From: Malachius bipustulatus | Lineage: Eukaryota; Arthropoda; Insecta; Coleoptera; Melyridae | DNA: 64,000 nucleotides | Direction: 5' to 3' | Assembly (NCBI GenBank): GCA_910589415.1 | Contig: OU342633.1 | Location: 4,750,858 to 4,814,857, forward strand | Part shown: positions 33,974-45,770 of the stretch, one piece after another | Numbering within the stretch: position 1 is the stretch's first letter | Layout of the letters: the number at the start of each line of letters is the position of its first letter | Translations under genes and position numbers: made by a program | Notes under the pieces: model-generated | What the model was told of the DNA's origin: nothing | What the model saw: the letters and a program-made list of their open reading frames with translations, nothing else | The model's database searches: none

Positions 33974-36900
33974 GTGGAGGGGCGAATGCTGGCTGACAAC
34001 AACAAGGCCCCCAAGATCGTTTCCATCCGAACACTCCAATGCCACGTAGACAGCCTAGCCGTTGAAGGGCAGATAAATGGAAAATCTGTTGCCATGGTAC
34101 TCGACACCGGATCATCAATCTCATTGGTAAGGAAGGACATGGTCAGTCCCGCTGTAATTCGGCATCCATCGAGGCGGGTCCAGTTGAAGACAGCGACAGG
34201 TGAAATCGCAGATATCATCGGCGAAGTAGATGGCCGAATCCAGCTTGGAGCCCTGGAACTGCGTCATACGGTTGTGGTAGCCGAGATTGAAGACGAGTTT
34301 ATTCTGGGACTAGACATCATTCAACAGCATGGACTGCGAATTGATCCGAAACAAGGTATCCTGAGATTGGGTGAAGAAGACTTGGTACTGAGCTCTAGAA
34401 AATCACAGAAGGTAATGACGAGACTCATTGCGAGTTCAATGACCACCATCCGAGGGTTCAGCGAGCAGATTGTCCCGGCCAGACTGGAAGCAGATCTTGG
34501 AAGCTGCGTTGGGTTAGTCGAGTCATCCCCAGACAGTAATAAGAACCTGATAATAGCCAAGACGTTAGTCAACACTAGCCGAGAGATTCCTGTACGTGTT
34601 GCAAATGTGTTTTCTGGCAGCGCTAGGATCAAGGAAGGTGACGTACTTGGAATTTGCGTACCAGTCAAGAAGATCAGCTGTTGCGAGAAGATGGAGGGCA
34701 AGGAGAAGGCAGATACAAGAAAGATGAAGCTTGTCCTACCGGAAGTCGATTTTGAGGAACTGTCAAAAGACGAGACAAGGTTGGCGAAAGAATTTTTGAA
34801 GAGGAACCAAGACGTTTTCGCAACAGGGAACATGAAGTTAGGCAGAACGGACATTGTGCAACACCGAATAAATACAGGCGACACCCAACCAATAAGACAA
34901 GCCCCAAGAAGACTGCCGATTGCAAAACAAGAAGAGGTATCAACCATGCTGGACCAGATGCTGAAAGACGGAGTGATTGAGGAATCCAACAGCCCGTGGT
35001 CATCGCCAGTCGTGTTAGTAACCAAGAAGGATGGAACAACAAGGTTTTGCGTCGACTATAGAAAGTTGAACGATGTTACGAAGAAGGACAGCTACCCGCT
35101 ACCAAGAATCGATGACATTTTATGTACCTTGTCTGGCTTAACCTGGTTCTCAACCTTGGACCTAAAGAGCGGTTACTGGCAGGTTGGCATGCACCCAAAT
35201 GACAAAGAGAAAACTGCGTTTTCTACTGGCACGGGTCTGTACAATTTCAAGGTTATGCCATTTGGTCTTTGCAACGCGCCAGCCACATTTGAAAGACTGA
35301 TGGAGATGGTACTCCGAGGGCTGACCTGGAAAACATGCCTAGTATACCTGGACGATGTCATGGTTATGGGTTCAACTTTCCAAAATCACATCGACAACCT
35401 TCAGGAAATTTTCGATCGATTCAGAACTGTCAACCTGAAGCTGAATCCAGAGAAATGTTCGCTATTTAAGAAGAAGGTTGAGTTTTTGGGACATACCGTA
35501 ACTTCTGAAGGAATCCAGACCAGCGACAGCAAAGTAGCATCGATTCGTGATTGGCCGACTCCTAAAGACAGACACGAAGTCCGAAGTTTCCTGGGTCTTT
35601 GTACATACTACCGAAGATTTGTCAAGAAATTTGTAGATGTAGCAGCTCCGCTCCATAAGCTCACCGAATTGAAGACGCCTTTCATCTGGAATGCCAAGTG
35701 TGAAGACGCTTTCCGAAGACTGAAAAAGGCTTTGATTTCTAGTCCGATCCTGTCATATCCTCAAAGAGAAGGAAAGTACGTACTTGATACTGACGCAAGT
35801 AATATCGGGATAGGTGCTGTTCTATCGCAAGTCCAAGAGGGAGAAGAGCGAGTCATCGAGTACTACAGCAAGACCTTGACAAAGCCTGAGAGGAACTACT
35901 GTACCACCAGGAAAGAATTACTGGCGATCATCAAATCGGTGGAGCATTTTAAAAATTACCTGCATGGGAATGAATTCCTGATCAGAACAGATCACGGCGC
36001 GCTCACCTGGCTGATGACGATGAAGAACGTGGAAGGTCAGACTGCTAGGTGGATAGAACGACTACAGCAGTTCAACTTCAAAATAAAACATCGTGCAGGC
36101 AGATTACACCAGAACGCTGATGCATTATCAAGGAGGCCATGTGTGAAATGCTCACATTGTGAGCGGATTGAGGATAGACAGAAGGAAGAGTGCGTTCGAA
36201 GGATCGTGATCAATGCAGATACAGGATGGACGATAGAAGCATGCAGGAAAGAGCAAGAAAAAGACGAGGACATCGGAGACATTTTAAAACGTAAAGAAGA
36301 GAATGGACCGAGACCAACGTGGGCAGAGGTTTCTCCACGTAGCCCAGAATATAAAGCTCTATGGTCACAATGGGAGTCGCTGCAAATCGAAAATGGTCTG
36401 CTGAAGAGAGCCTGGGAGAGTGCCGACGGAAAGAAGATCGTCATGCAGTTGGTGGTTCCAAGGAGTAAAGTTCCGAAGATTCTCGAAGTGATCCATGGAG
36501 GTACATCAGGAGCTCACTTCGGAGTGAACAAAACACTAGCAAAAGTTCGAGAGAGGTTCTACTGGGTGAACTGCAAGGACGATGTCGAAGCCTGGTGCCG
36601 TAAGTGCGAGAAATGTGCTGCAAGCAAGGGCCCAAGCAGAAGACTGACAGGTGCTATGAAGCAGTACAACGTCGGAGCCCCATTTGAGAGGATAGCCATA
36701 GACGTAGCAGGTCCTTTTCCAATCAGCTACAGCAGCAATCGCTTTATCCTGGTTGCCATGGATTATTTCAGCAAGTGGCCTGAAGCATACGCCATACCGA
36801 ACCAAGAAGCTGCTACAGTTGCGAGAGTCTTGGTGGATAATTTAATTAGCAGATTTGGCGTACCCTTAGAGTTGCATTCCGATCAAGGACGAAACTTTGA

Positions 36901-37102
36901 ATCCCAAGTTTTCGCAGAAATGTGTAAACTGCTCGGGATAAACAAGACAAGGACTACACCTCTCCATCCACAATCTGACGGTATGGTAGAACGGTTTAAT
37001 CGAACAATGGAGGAAGTTGGCCAGCGACCGAATGAAGGCGAGGTACGACTTGAAGGCAAACTCCGGCGGCTTCACAGAAGGAGACAAAGTGTGGTTTTAT
37101 AA
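33974..37102 (+). pseudogene. Ty3/gypsy pol (PR-RT-RNase H-IN), integrase interrupted
   Basis: A frame of 1042 codons. The protease has DTGSS near residue 44. RT includes the active-site YLDD near 456 and the conserved LDLKSGYWQV and FCVDYRKLND blocks. RNase H begins near 604 with DTDASNIGIG. Integrase has the HHCC zinc finger near 841-880, D in AIDVAGPF, D in HSDQG and E in VERFNRT near 1004. Right after that E the sequence jumps to the region before the C-terminal domain, and the frame changes, running into unrelated residues before the stop. About 80 residues of the usual integrase core end are missing, so the copy is inactive. Confidence 0.9.
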
Positions 37103-37280
37103 TCCAACTAGGAAGAAGGGTTTGTCGCCTAATTTTATGCCATCCTGGGAAGGGCCTTACACAATTATTAAAAGGATAAACGACGTGGTGTATAGGATAC
37201 AGCGGAGCGGAGCCCCCAAGTGCAAGATGAAGGTAGTCCACCTGAATCGTCTGGCACCCTACTGTGGAGACAGCGAATAA
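37017..37280 (+). pseudogene. Displaced integrase C-terminus (GPY/F-like domain)
   Basis: In another frame, from about 37017 to the TAA at 37278-37280, the sequence reads as the end of a gypsy integrase: a SDRMKARYD helix, then GDKVWFYNPTRKKGLSPN, WEGPYTIIKRI and VVHLNRLAPY, the GPY/F-type module. It is separated from the catalytic core by the deletion at about 37005. Confidence 0.85.
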
Positions 37281-37302
37281 GTCCGTTCGAGCGGGACGCT
37301 CG

Positions 37303-37320
37303 AAAATAGAAAGGGGGCAG
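37303..37320 (+). promoter_or_regulatory. Polypurine tract
   Basis: AAAATAGAAAGGGGGCAG immediately precedes the 3' LTR. Confidence 0.7.
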
Positions 37321-37804
37321 TATAACGAACACCGCTCTGGAGAAATTCTAGTAATTACTTATTTAACATTCTAGTACACCATTTGCTTGTTTGTTTACAT
37401 TTTTTATACTGGATTAGTCAATATGACACGTTCGCGACAGTTAGACGCAGGTCTGGAATGACGTGTTGACGGCCGACGGGATTTCTGCAATCTACGAGAG
37501 TCGATAATGAACCTACTAGAACGTACCTACTGATGCGTCGGGGAACTATAAAAGGACCACCGCGCGGCTGCGTGTTTTAGTTTAGTTTGGACATAGAGTG
37601 AAGTGAAGACAGAGCAGTAACTAGTGGAAGCTGAACAGAGCAGTAGTGAAGTGAAGTGTGAAGTAAGGGAGCCAGTAGTGATAGTTAGTACAAGTAGTAA
37701 TCAGCCGTGTGTGTTTATTAGAATTAGAGGTTATAATTTGGATTAGTCAATAAAGTAATTTGTAAGATTTTTGGTGGTGATTTATTATTGAGAAATTCGT
37801 AACA
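37321..37804 (+). repeat. 3' LTR of the second Ty3/gypsy element
   Basis: 484 bp. It carries the same TATA box and AATAAA as the 5' copy, with about ten scattered substitutions and small indels between them, so this insertion is older than the one at 48.1 kb. Confidence 0.88.
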
Positions 37805-37808
37805 ATAT

Positions 37809-38815
37809 GTATAGCAGTAATAAAATTGACCGAGATTCTGGAGGGCTAAGGTATGGCACAAATCTTAAAGTAAACATCAGTCATAAATAAAAGAAACCCC
37901 ATTCTCTAGTTCAATGGCACACTATACCTACATTGGGTATTCTTCTGACTGCTAAGAATTTATGGTAGGTAGGTACGGTACCTAAGATAGGGTACTGAAA
38001 TGGATCGCACCTAGGTAGGATGATAAGGGAAATATTTCCATTGCCCTCGTTAAAGCAGCACAAATCGTAAAAGCAAACAGTGCGAGAATATAGGTACGTG
38101 AATACAAGAAGGTAAAATTGTTAGAAAATAAAATACAGCCACGCGCCGTTGCATCAATAGAAACGATCCCTGCCTGCACATTAAATATTCATAAAATAAA
38201 ATCGCTCCAGCTAGCCACAATTCAGTCCTTCGAGAAAGCGACCACCGCAAGGGTAAATCAACCATTGCCAGATGTTAGGGCAGACACTGTCGGTCCGCGT
38301 GACGAAATAATAGGTGACCTACATACAAGAACGGATGGAAAGAAACAGACCGTGTGAAGGAATGTGAAATCAGAATTTAAACAATAAGCCTTCGCAGAGA
38401 CAATGGTATCTCGTGGGATATCATACCTACGATAATTAAAATTACACCAATCGAGAGGGCGAATTAATAAACCCCAATAGCCGAAAATTCGCTGCGGTAC
38501 CTAAACGGCCAGTAAAGGAAAACGCGAAGTGAAAGTTAAGTCGGTGTAATTATAATAACTAGACACAATGAGAAGTACCTAAACGCGTCGGCCGATTTGA
38601 AGGAAAATTTAGATAGTGCAGGTTTAGGAAAATTCAGTGAGATAGCCGCGAGGCCAAATCGCTAAGTCCAGTAATTAGGAAAATACGATTAAGGACTAAA
38701 TCACGATGCATTGTTGCGTGATGTTTAGAAGGCGGGCCGCGCCATCTATAAAAGAAAACGCCTTGCCGCTGCTCGAGACAGATGAAGATCAGCTTCCGAG
38801 CAGGTCGCATCTGAC
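37809..38815. other. Gene-free; LTR-like promoter near 38750
   Basis: No supported coding frame. CCATCTATAAAAGAAAACGC at about 38743-38762, followed by a GC-richer stretch, looks like a core promoter. With the arrays after it, this may be part of a long LTR or leader of an unrecognised retroelement. Confidence 0.3.
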
Positions 38816-38829
38816 TCCTTAACCCTTTA

Positions 38830-39200
38830 GTCGTTGTCCAGAGATGACAATTGTGAACTCCAGATAACGACTCCTTCTTAACCAGCAGTTCGGCCAGAGA
38901 TGACTTATGTGAACTCCAGCCGAATTGTCCTTCTTCAACCTGAGAATTTCCATTGAAAATTTAGTTAGGGTCAAATCGCACCCGAACAAACTTCTAATCA
39001 CAATTCTTAACCAACAACTCGGCCAGAGATGACTTATGTGAACTCCAGCCGAATTGTCCCTCTTCAACCTGAGATATTCAATTTCCTAATTAGTTAGGAT
39101 AAAATAGCACCCAAACAAACTTCTAATCACAATTCTGACCCAGCAGTTCGGCCAGAGACGACTTAGGTGAACTCCAGCCGAATTGTCCTTCCTAAACCCA
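38830..39200. repeat. Tandem array, 129-bp unit, three full copies
   Basis: CGGCCAGAGA(T/C)GACTTA followed by GTGAACTCCAGCCGAATTGTCC recurs at 38891, 39020 and 39149 (constant 129-bp spacing), with a partial unit at about 38838. Each copy can form a TTCGGC/GCCGAA stem around the central segment (copy 2 has CTCGGC). Confidence 0.8.
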
Positions 39201-40675
39201 GGAAAAACCCCTTGAGAAAATAATTAGGGCAGATATCATTGCAACCACATTTTCAACAACGTAAAACAATCAAACAGATTCGGCAAATCCACGAGCGCAG
39301 AGCCTATTTTAAATCAAGAAAAATAATCAGTTAGGAATTAGGCGGCATCAGCAGTAAATACCTAGTAGGTACCTACTCAAACAAGAGTCCGCGGCCGGAA
39401 GCAATTACTCATCAACAAATAATTTATAAATAGGAAATCGAGATAGAGCTAGGAGAGAAAACAGACCCAGGTTAGGAATAAATAATTTATAAACAAAACG
39501 GCCCATGATTCAATCATCCTATTCTTCGAAGAGTCCGAGTTTTTATTTAGCGCAGATGGTTAGGCAGGAAGCAGTCCCTTTAAAATACGATTTAGAAAGT
39601 GAAAGGAGTTTCTCGCCATTATATGACACCATAAATAAAGATCACATAGCAGAGCACCCCCGGTTAGCACAGGTCTAGATAGAACAAGGCAGCGTTGTCA
39701 GATGTAGCCTCTATTAATTCGCAAATATTATCAGGAAATACTAATTCCATTACAACACCCAATTAGGAATTAAAATACGTACTCTATTTCCAAACGTTGG
39801 GGGAGGGATCCACCTCGATGTCCAGGTGAAGACCTCCGTTGTACCAATACAAGAGTATACCTCTTTAAAGTGGAAATCGTACAACAGGGCAAAGGCACCC
39901 TCAGAGCAGGACAGAGTAACGCAAGCCAAAGCAAGGTTGCCAGGTGTAATAAACGCCCTTACATGTCAGGAAATCCAATAATCAAAATAAAGTTAGGTTC
40001 ATGAATTGCAATTCACAAATAAAACATCCAAAGCAAATCAAAATTAATCCCGAGTATGGGAAAGCCAATTTAGATCCAGAAAACCAAAGTGTCATTATAA
40101 GGTCGTTTTTCCGAATCTCTTCTAACCAGATTTTATACACACCTGAATCTTATGTGACAAATGTTATTATTATGTTCTCATCATACTATCTACGCTCTTT
40201 GGGGTGATAGGCCGACGTACTCGTGTTACTGGCGGACCGGTGTGTTGGTGCCGATACAAAAGATTAAGTAATTTGTCTGTAAACAAGCCTAAACACGAAT
40301 GATAAACAAAAGTCCAGCATTTTCAATCATTAACTAGATTAATGGTTAAAGAGTCGTGGTCTGTAGTATGGTCAGCTAATAATCACGTTGAGTAGCAAAG
40401 ATCTTCGAGAACGGAGCCAACATGCTCCGGGAAATAAATCAAGGTGTGTAGAAAAATCTACAATAATACAGTTGATTAAGGTTTCAATCAGAAAAGCAAA
40501 TAAGGTAAATCATCAGGTATAACAGTGACAAATGCCTAAGGGCAAGGTAACATATGTGACATAAAGGTCGCCTGACGAGGCAGCATCGACGGGTGCAATA
40601 AAAGGTAGAACAAGACAAATAACAAAAAGGTATACAAAGTGATAACTAAATACAGTATCACCCAGGTTATGAATT
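39201..40675. other. No gene seen
   Basis: Mixed-composition non-coding sequence between tandem arrays. No frame or RNA gene supported. Confidence 0.35.
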
Positions 40676-40785
40676 AAATAAACAGAGGCGAAATAATTCC
40701 CTCTCCCAGTAAAAATAAACGGAGGCGAAATAATTCCCTCTTCCAGTAAAAATAAACGGAGGTGAAATAATTCACACTCCTAGGT
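40676..40785. repeat. Short tandem array, unit about 36 bp, three copies
   Basis: AATAAAC(A/G)GAGG(C/T)GAAATAATTC followed by CCTCTCCCAGTAAA-type spacers repeats three times. The last copy is diverged. Confidence 0.8.
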
Positions 40786-41088
40786 AAATCAACTGTGCAA
40801 ATAAAATCAATAAATAAAAGAGAGTCGGAATGAACGATTTTATAAAAGATGCAAGTCAGCATTCAGGAGAAGTGGCAACCCCGTACTCGACTGAGCCTCG
40901 CATCTTAAACTGCCCGAATTCCCGTAACGGAACACGAACCGCTGTAGCTCGGTAGCCGAACTGCCGCCAACCGTCTTGGCGCGATATTTAACCCGAGTCA
41001 AATCCACAGGCGACTCAGCTAGACATACAGGGTGATTCTCCCGGTTGAAAATACACGATAATTTCGTACGAGGAATTGAATAGGTAAT

Positions 41089-41330
41089 AGACAGACATTC
41101 CCGCATATACCGGGTCGTCTGTAAACAACATGGTTGTATTCTTTAATTAATTCAAGCAGTTGCTTGAAGTGAAGTCAAAGAAACTAGAAAAAGGAAATTA
41201 GGCAAGGAAAATCGTTGAATAGTTAAACCCACAGACATTTCCGCATATACCGGATAGTCTGTAACTGAAATAAAGCGAAACGAAATAATAAGACATTCCC
41301 GCAATATACCGGGTAGTCTGTAAACGAAAC
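41089..41330. repeat. Three copies of a hairpin-forming unit
   Basis: CAGACATTCCCGCATATACC followed by GGGTCGTCTG at about 41091, and variants at about 41232 and 41290. Each has outer CAGAC/GTCTG (or AGAC/GTCT) and inner CCCG/CGGG pairings around an AT-rich loop. Confidence 0.65.
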
Positions 41331-41828
41331 AAAAATAAAAAGAAAGCACAGGTGTGTAAAAGAGTGGAATCCGAAATGGATTATAGTTTGAAAGATGGAT
41401 GAAAGGGATCTCTCTTCGCTTTCCATTTTTTTGTACTCTCTATGCAAAATCACAGCCCATCTCGCCCTTCATCACTTTACGCCCTTACAAACGAATTCTC
41501 TCGCTCATCACTCGCTTTTAAACATCTGATAGGAAGCCAACAGTTAACAACGAGTCTCAGTAAATTTCCCCGCTTTTCCGACAAAAGAAAAATCCCAGTA
41601 GGTTCTTTGCGCATCCGTTTCGGCCATAGTAATCCTGGCATACCTCAATCAAAGAGCAGGGGCGACTACGGTAATTACGGTAAACACAACGTAAGAAAAC
41701 ACAACGGTCCTATTAGGAGAAACTCGGAAAACTAGACGATCACAAGGTGGCTTTTCGCGAAAGACTAGGGGACCCGGGTCTTCGTTGTAACAGTACCCTC
41801 TTCCAATTATTTTTTAGTTTTTATTACT
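41331..41828. other. No gene seen
   Basis: Gene-free stretch up to the hAT-type MITE. It ends in GC-richer sequence with GTTGTAACA near 41790, which could be an LTR end, but no partner was found. Confidence 0.3.
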
Positions 41829-41836
41829 ATAACATA

Positions 41837-42682
41837 CAGTGGCGGATTTGCAGTCTTGGCGGCCCCAGGCCCCAGGCCATATAGTAAGTACCAGCCGCCC
41901 CGCCGCCCCTTTTTCTAATACCCATCATTAGACTACATAATGAATTTACTTTATTGCCAACTTAAATAAAACATTTATAGAACGGTTTTAGGTTTTATTT
42001 ATTTAACTACAGGTTTATTCTCATACAAGATAAGATATTATAATGAGTGTTTTAAAATGTGTTACAAAACTCGTCTGCACTATTAGGCCAGGCGCACATT
42101 GGAACGCAGGCAACGCAGGCGACATAGCGCAGGGCAGCACGTGTTTTTGTAAACAAATATTTCAAATGTGTGTACGCAAATTGAGACGCAAGGCAGGACA
42201 GGGTAAAACTATTCGATAAATAACCTGCTTCATTCAGTGTCCCAGACACAGTTTCCTGCTTCCCTGTGCGAGACGTGCAAGTGTGTGCTCTGACTGTCAA
42301 TTAATTAATTGTAATTTTAATATTATTTTAAGTAGTTTTAGTACTTGATAGATAAAAATGTTTGAAGAACTGATCGCAGCTGTTCTAAAACTAAGTTGAA
42401 TTAGGTCAAGGAATTCGGTGATAATAAAATAAATAGAGAAGAGAGAAGAATGGCGTTATTATAATTTCAAATCAGTAAATAATTTTGAAGAGACTGTCAC
42501 AAAACTGTCTATCAATGTACGCTTGGGCACGTGTCTGATAACCTGCGTGCAGTTTTTTCTGTGCTGTGCAGTCTGCCCTGCGCTATGTCGCCTGCGTTCC
42601 AATGTGCGCCTGACCTTATAGTCGCCCCTATCTCGTCGCCCTAGGCCCGGGCCTACTGGGCCTTAGGGCAAATCCGCCACTG
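41837..42682. mobile_element. hAT-type MITE, perfect 8-bp TSD
   Basis: The ends are CAGTGGCGGATTTGC at 41837 and the complement of CAGTGGCGGATTTGC ending at 42682. Perfect 8-bp direct repeats ATAACATA lie at 41829-41836 and 42683-42690. Subterminal GGCCCCAGGCC and GGCCCGGGCC palindromes follow the ends. No transposase. A second MITE sits inside at 42086-42615. Confidence 0.92.
42086..42615. mobile_element. PIF/Harbinger-like MITE nested in the hAT MITE
   Basis: The ends are GGCCAGGCGCACATTGGAAC and the complement of GGTCAGGCGCACATTGGAAC, continuing inward with CGCAGGC...ATAGCGCAGGGCAG. A TTA direct repeat flanks it (42083-42085, 42616-42618), the usual 3-bp target of PIF/Harbinger elements. 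It is about 530 bp with no coding frame. Confidence 0.8.
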
Positions 42683-42804
42683 ATAACATATATCAATCAT
42701 TCTACCTTTCATTTCCATATTTTATGTATTTTATTTAATTAAAGCCTTTGGTTTTCTGATTTTTTCAGCGACTTTGATTTTATTAATCGATTTATACCGA
42801 TATA

Positions 42805-43681
42805 CAGGGTGTCCCAGCTTATTCGAAGCGGTCTCTGTAGGCCAAACGATGGATTGTTTCCAAAAAAATTTTGCAAATTCAAGTACAAGATCACAATGGC
42901 CATAATTTAAAATTATTTTGGAGTATACAGAGTGTCCCATATGACAGTGGCATATCAAAGTTATGTTTTTTTAAATGGAATGCTCCTATGTTATTGCATT
43001 TTTAGATTGTCTGAAAAGAGAAAATAAGATTGGCTGTTACAGTTGGTGTTTAAATTCAGAAGTTTTTGAGTAATAAACAACTGAAAATCGTCATTTTTCG
43101 AGTTCAAGGCCCTGTACAACGAAAACGGATGAAGATAGAGAAAAACGGCTTACATGTCCCTATTTTAACTTTTTATGTACTATCCTATGATGTACATGAA
43201 ATGTTTATACAGGGCGATAAAAAATTTGAAAAATTCTGAGATTTCTCCACGCGTCGCCAAATAAAAAAATCAAAGAAAGTACAAATGTTTCTATACCATA
43301 GGATAGTACATAAAAAGTTAAAATAGGGACATGCAAGCCGTTTTTCTCTATCTTGAACCGTTTTCGTGGTACAAAGCCTTGAACTTGAAAAATGACGATT
43401 TCAGTTGTTTATAACTCAAAAACTTCTGAATTTAAACACAAACTGTAAAAACCAATCTTATTTTCTCTTCTCAGACAATCTAAAAATGTAATAACATAGG
43501 AACAATCCATTTAAAAAAAACATAACTTTGATATGCCACTGTCACATGGGACACTCTGTATACTCCAAAATAATTTTAAATTATGGCCATTGTAATTCTG
43601 TACTTGAATTTTCAAAAAGATTTTTGAAAAAGTCCATCGTTTGGCTTACAGAGACCGCTTCGAATAAGCTGGGACACCCTG
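42805..43681. mobile_element. Near-palindromic element, TA flanks, CAGGGTGTCCC ends
   Basis: Arms of about 385 bp (42805-43192 and 43297-43681) are inverted copies, around a loop of about 100 bp. The ends CAGGGTGTCCCAGCTTATTC and complement are flanked by TA. Inside, a second GAGTGTCCCAT/ATGGGACACTC pair lies about 120 bp from each end. No coding frame. Confidence 0.85.
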
Positions 43682-43795
43682 TATATTGAAGAAAAATTTA
43701 ATTAATTTTGGCTACTTTACTATCAAATTACAGTTTTTTATCGCTTGTGGCCCAAGGGAAAAAAATTAATCTGATTTTGCCATTCTATGATTCTA

Positions 43796-45770
43796 AACTG
43801 CTCAACAAATGAAACGTTACATGACCAAATTTGCCCTAACTTTGGCACTGATAAAATTTTGATTGTTTCTAGAAATTCAATTTTTGTTTCGAGGGTTCAC
43901 TAGATCAATCCCTTGTTTATCAGTCCGTATGTTTGCAAGAACTTGGTACTTCACACAAAGTTTATACAGGGTGGTAAATAAAACAGTTCAAAATCTCAGA
44001 AAGTTCAGCTTGCTTCCATTTGATCAAAGATTTTTCTTTTTAAATTTCAACACAAAGATCATGAAGATGGACCTCATATCTCGAAACGGTTTTCGAATTT
44101 TCCGATTATTTCTTTTATTTACAGGGTGATCTCAAAAAAACTACTTTTTGGTGTGGCAATGATAACTTTGTTACCGGTGACCCGATTTTCAAAATGTAGG
44201 GCTCATTTTAAAGCTTAAGCTTCAAGCAAGAACACGCAAGATTGATAATCGACTAAGGACAAAAATTTAAAATACAGGGTTGTATTAAAACTAACCCAAA
44301 TCTGAATGGCTTCCGAAATCTGGTATTAAGGAAAATTTGAAATAAAGTTAAGTTGCTTTCAAACAAACCATTCATTCTGAATACTTCAAGATGTTCGTCG
44401 CTTGCATGAGTTGAGAATTGTTGACATAAGAACAAAATTACAACTTCGTGTTTTCGAATTAGGTAGTCGCTTTGTTATTATTAGGCTAATTGTTTATCAT
44501 ATGGATGTCTCTATTATTGATTGTTGTTTGACGGCTGATAAAACTGTTTTATTTATTGTAAGAATGAAAATTGACCACCCTTGTATCTCCGGATATAAAT
44601 CCGCTTGATCATATGTTTGGAGTAGAATGAAAAAAAATCCTAAAGAAAGGGAAGACAAATGGATAATTTGGATGATTTGGTGATAGCTATACAGGATACA
44701 ATGGGAAGCTACTCCCCAGCAGTTTTTACATCACCTGGTGGAGGGAATACCAAGAAGAGTTACGGCAGTTATAAAAGAGGCCGGGGAGGTCCGACAAAAT
44801 ATTGGTATTTGGATACTCCCCTTTTTTTTGGAATGCCACAGTTTTTTGTACATAAATAATAAAACATTTTAATGGACACCTTTTAACCTTTTTTTTTTAA
44901 CTGAACTTTCTTTACGATACGACAGGCTCAATTATTGCTGAGTGAATTAACAAGCCATCACGGTAAGTATTAACGGAAGTCATGCAAAGAAATCTCAGCT
45001 CAACCGACAAAATAAAACAGTTTTATCAGCTGTCAAACGACAATCAATAATAGTGACATCTATAATGATAAACAATAAGCGTAATAATAACAAAGCGGTT
45101 ACCTCATTCGAAAACACGAAGTTGTAATTTTGTTCTTATATCAACAATTGTTAACTCAATCAAGCGGAGAACGTCTTGAAGTATTCAGAATGAATGGTTC
45201 GTTTGAAAGCAAATTAACTTTAATTCAAATTTTCCTTAATACCAGATTGCTGAAGTCATTCAGATTTGGGTCAGTTTTAATACAACCCTGTATTTTCAAT
45301 TTTTGTCCTTAGTCGATTATCAATCTTGCGTGTTCTTGCTTGAAGCTTAAGCTTTAAAATGAGCCCTACATTTTGAAAATCGGGTCACCGGTAACAAAGT
45401 TATCATTGCCACACCAAAAAGTAGTTTTTTTGAGATCACCCTGTAAATAAAAGAAATAATCGGAAAATTCGAACCGTTTCGAGATATGAGGTCCATCTTC
45501 ATGATCTTTGTGTTGAAATTTAAAAAGAAAAATTTTTGATCAAATGGGAGCAAGCTGAACTTTCTGAGATTTTGAACTGTTTTATTATTTACCACCCTAT
45601 ATAAACTTTGTGTGAAGTACCAAGTTCTTGCAAACATACGGACTGATAAACAAGGGATTGATCTAGTGAACCCTCGAAACAAAAATTGAATTTCTCGAAA
45701 CAATCAAAATTTTATCAGTGCCAAAGTTAGGGCAAATTTGGTCATGTAACGTTTCATTTGTTGAGCAGTT
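43796..45770. mobile_element. Tc1/mariner-like element with about 770-bp inverted arms
   Basis: Arms 43796 to about 44565 and about 45003 to 45770 are inverted copies with moderate divergence. The outer ends AACTGCTCAACAAATGAAAC and complement are flanked by TA. The roughly 440-bp loop holds a transposase relic (44575-44860). Each arm also contains internal TACAGGGTG-type motifs, as if shorter element ends had been built into it. Confidence 0.8.
44575..44860 (+). pseudogene. Transposase C-terminal relic, Tc1/mariner/IS630 type
   Basis: Across two frames, the loop encodes LVSPDINPLDHMFG and then, after a stop at about 44628, MDNLDDLVIAIQDTMGSYSP. The first matches the usual SPDLNPxD block that carries the third acidic residue of D,D34-37D transposases. 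The second resembles the helical segment that follows it. N-terminal helix-turn-helix and the first two acidic residues are absent. The TA-flanked ends support the assignment. It is a non-functional fragment. Confidence 0.55.

Larger units (their letters stand above)
32097..37804 (+). mobile_element. Second Ty3/gypsy retrotransposon, complete LTRs, decayed coding region
   Basis: Two LTRs, primer-binding site, gag, pol, polypurine tract and a 4-bp ATAT duplication are all present. Gag has a frameshift and pol has an internal deletion in integrase. It belongs to a different lineage from the 16.3/48.1 kb family: its LTR is twice as long and its RT motif is YLDD rather than YFDD. Confidence 0.93.

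Noticed and set aside
38830..39200. CRISPR-like array
   Set aside because: The 129-bp unit includes its own spacer sequence with only slow divergence. Satellite-type tandem repeat in an insect-like genome.
42086..42618. Host gene in the GC-richer patch
   Set aside because: The GC-rich parts are the inverted terminal repeats of a Harbinger-like MITE. No frame shows protein character.
44253..45703. Several 60-118 codon frames on both strands
   Set aside because: The same peptides appear in mirror positions because they lie in the inverted arms of the 43796-45770 element. Only the loop has transposase-like residues.
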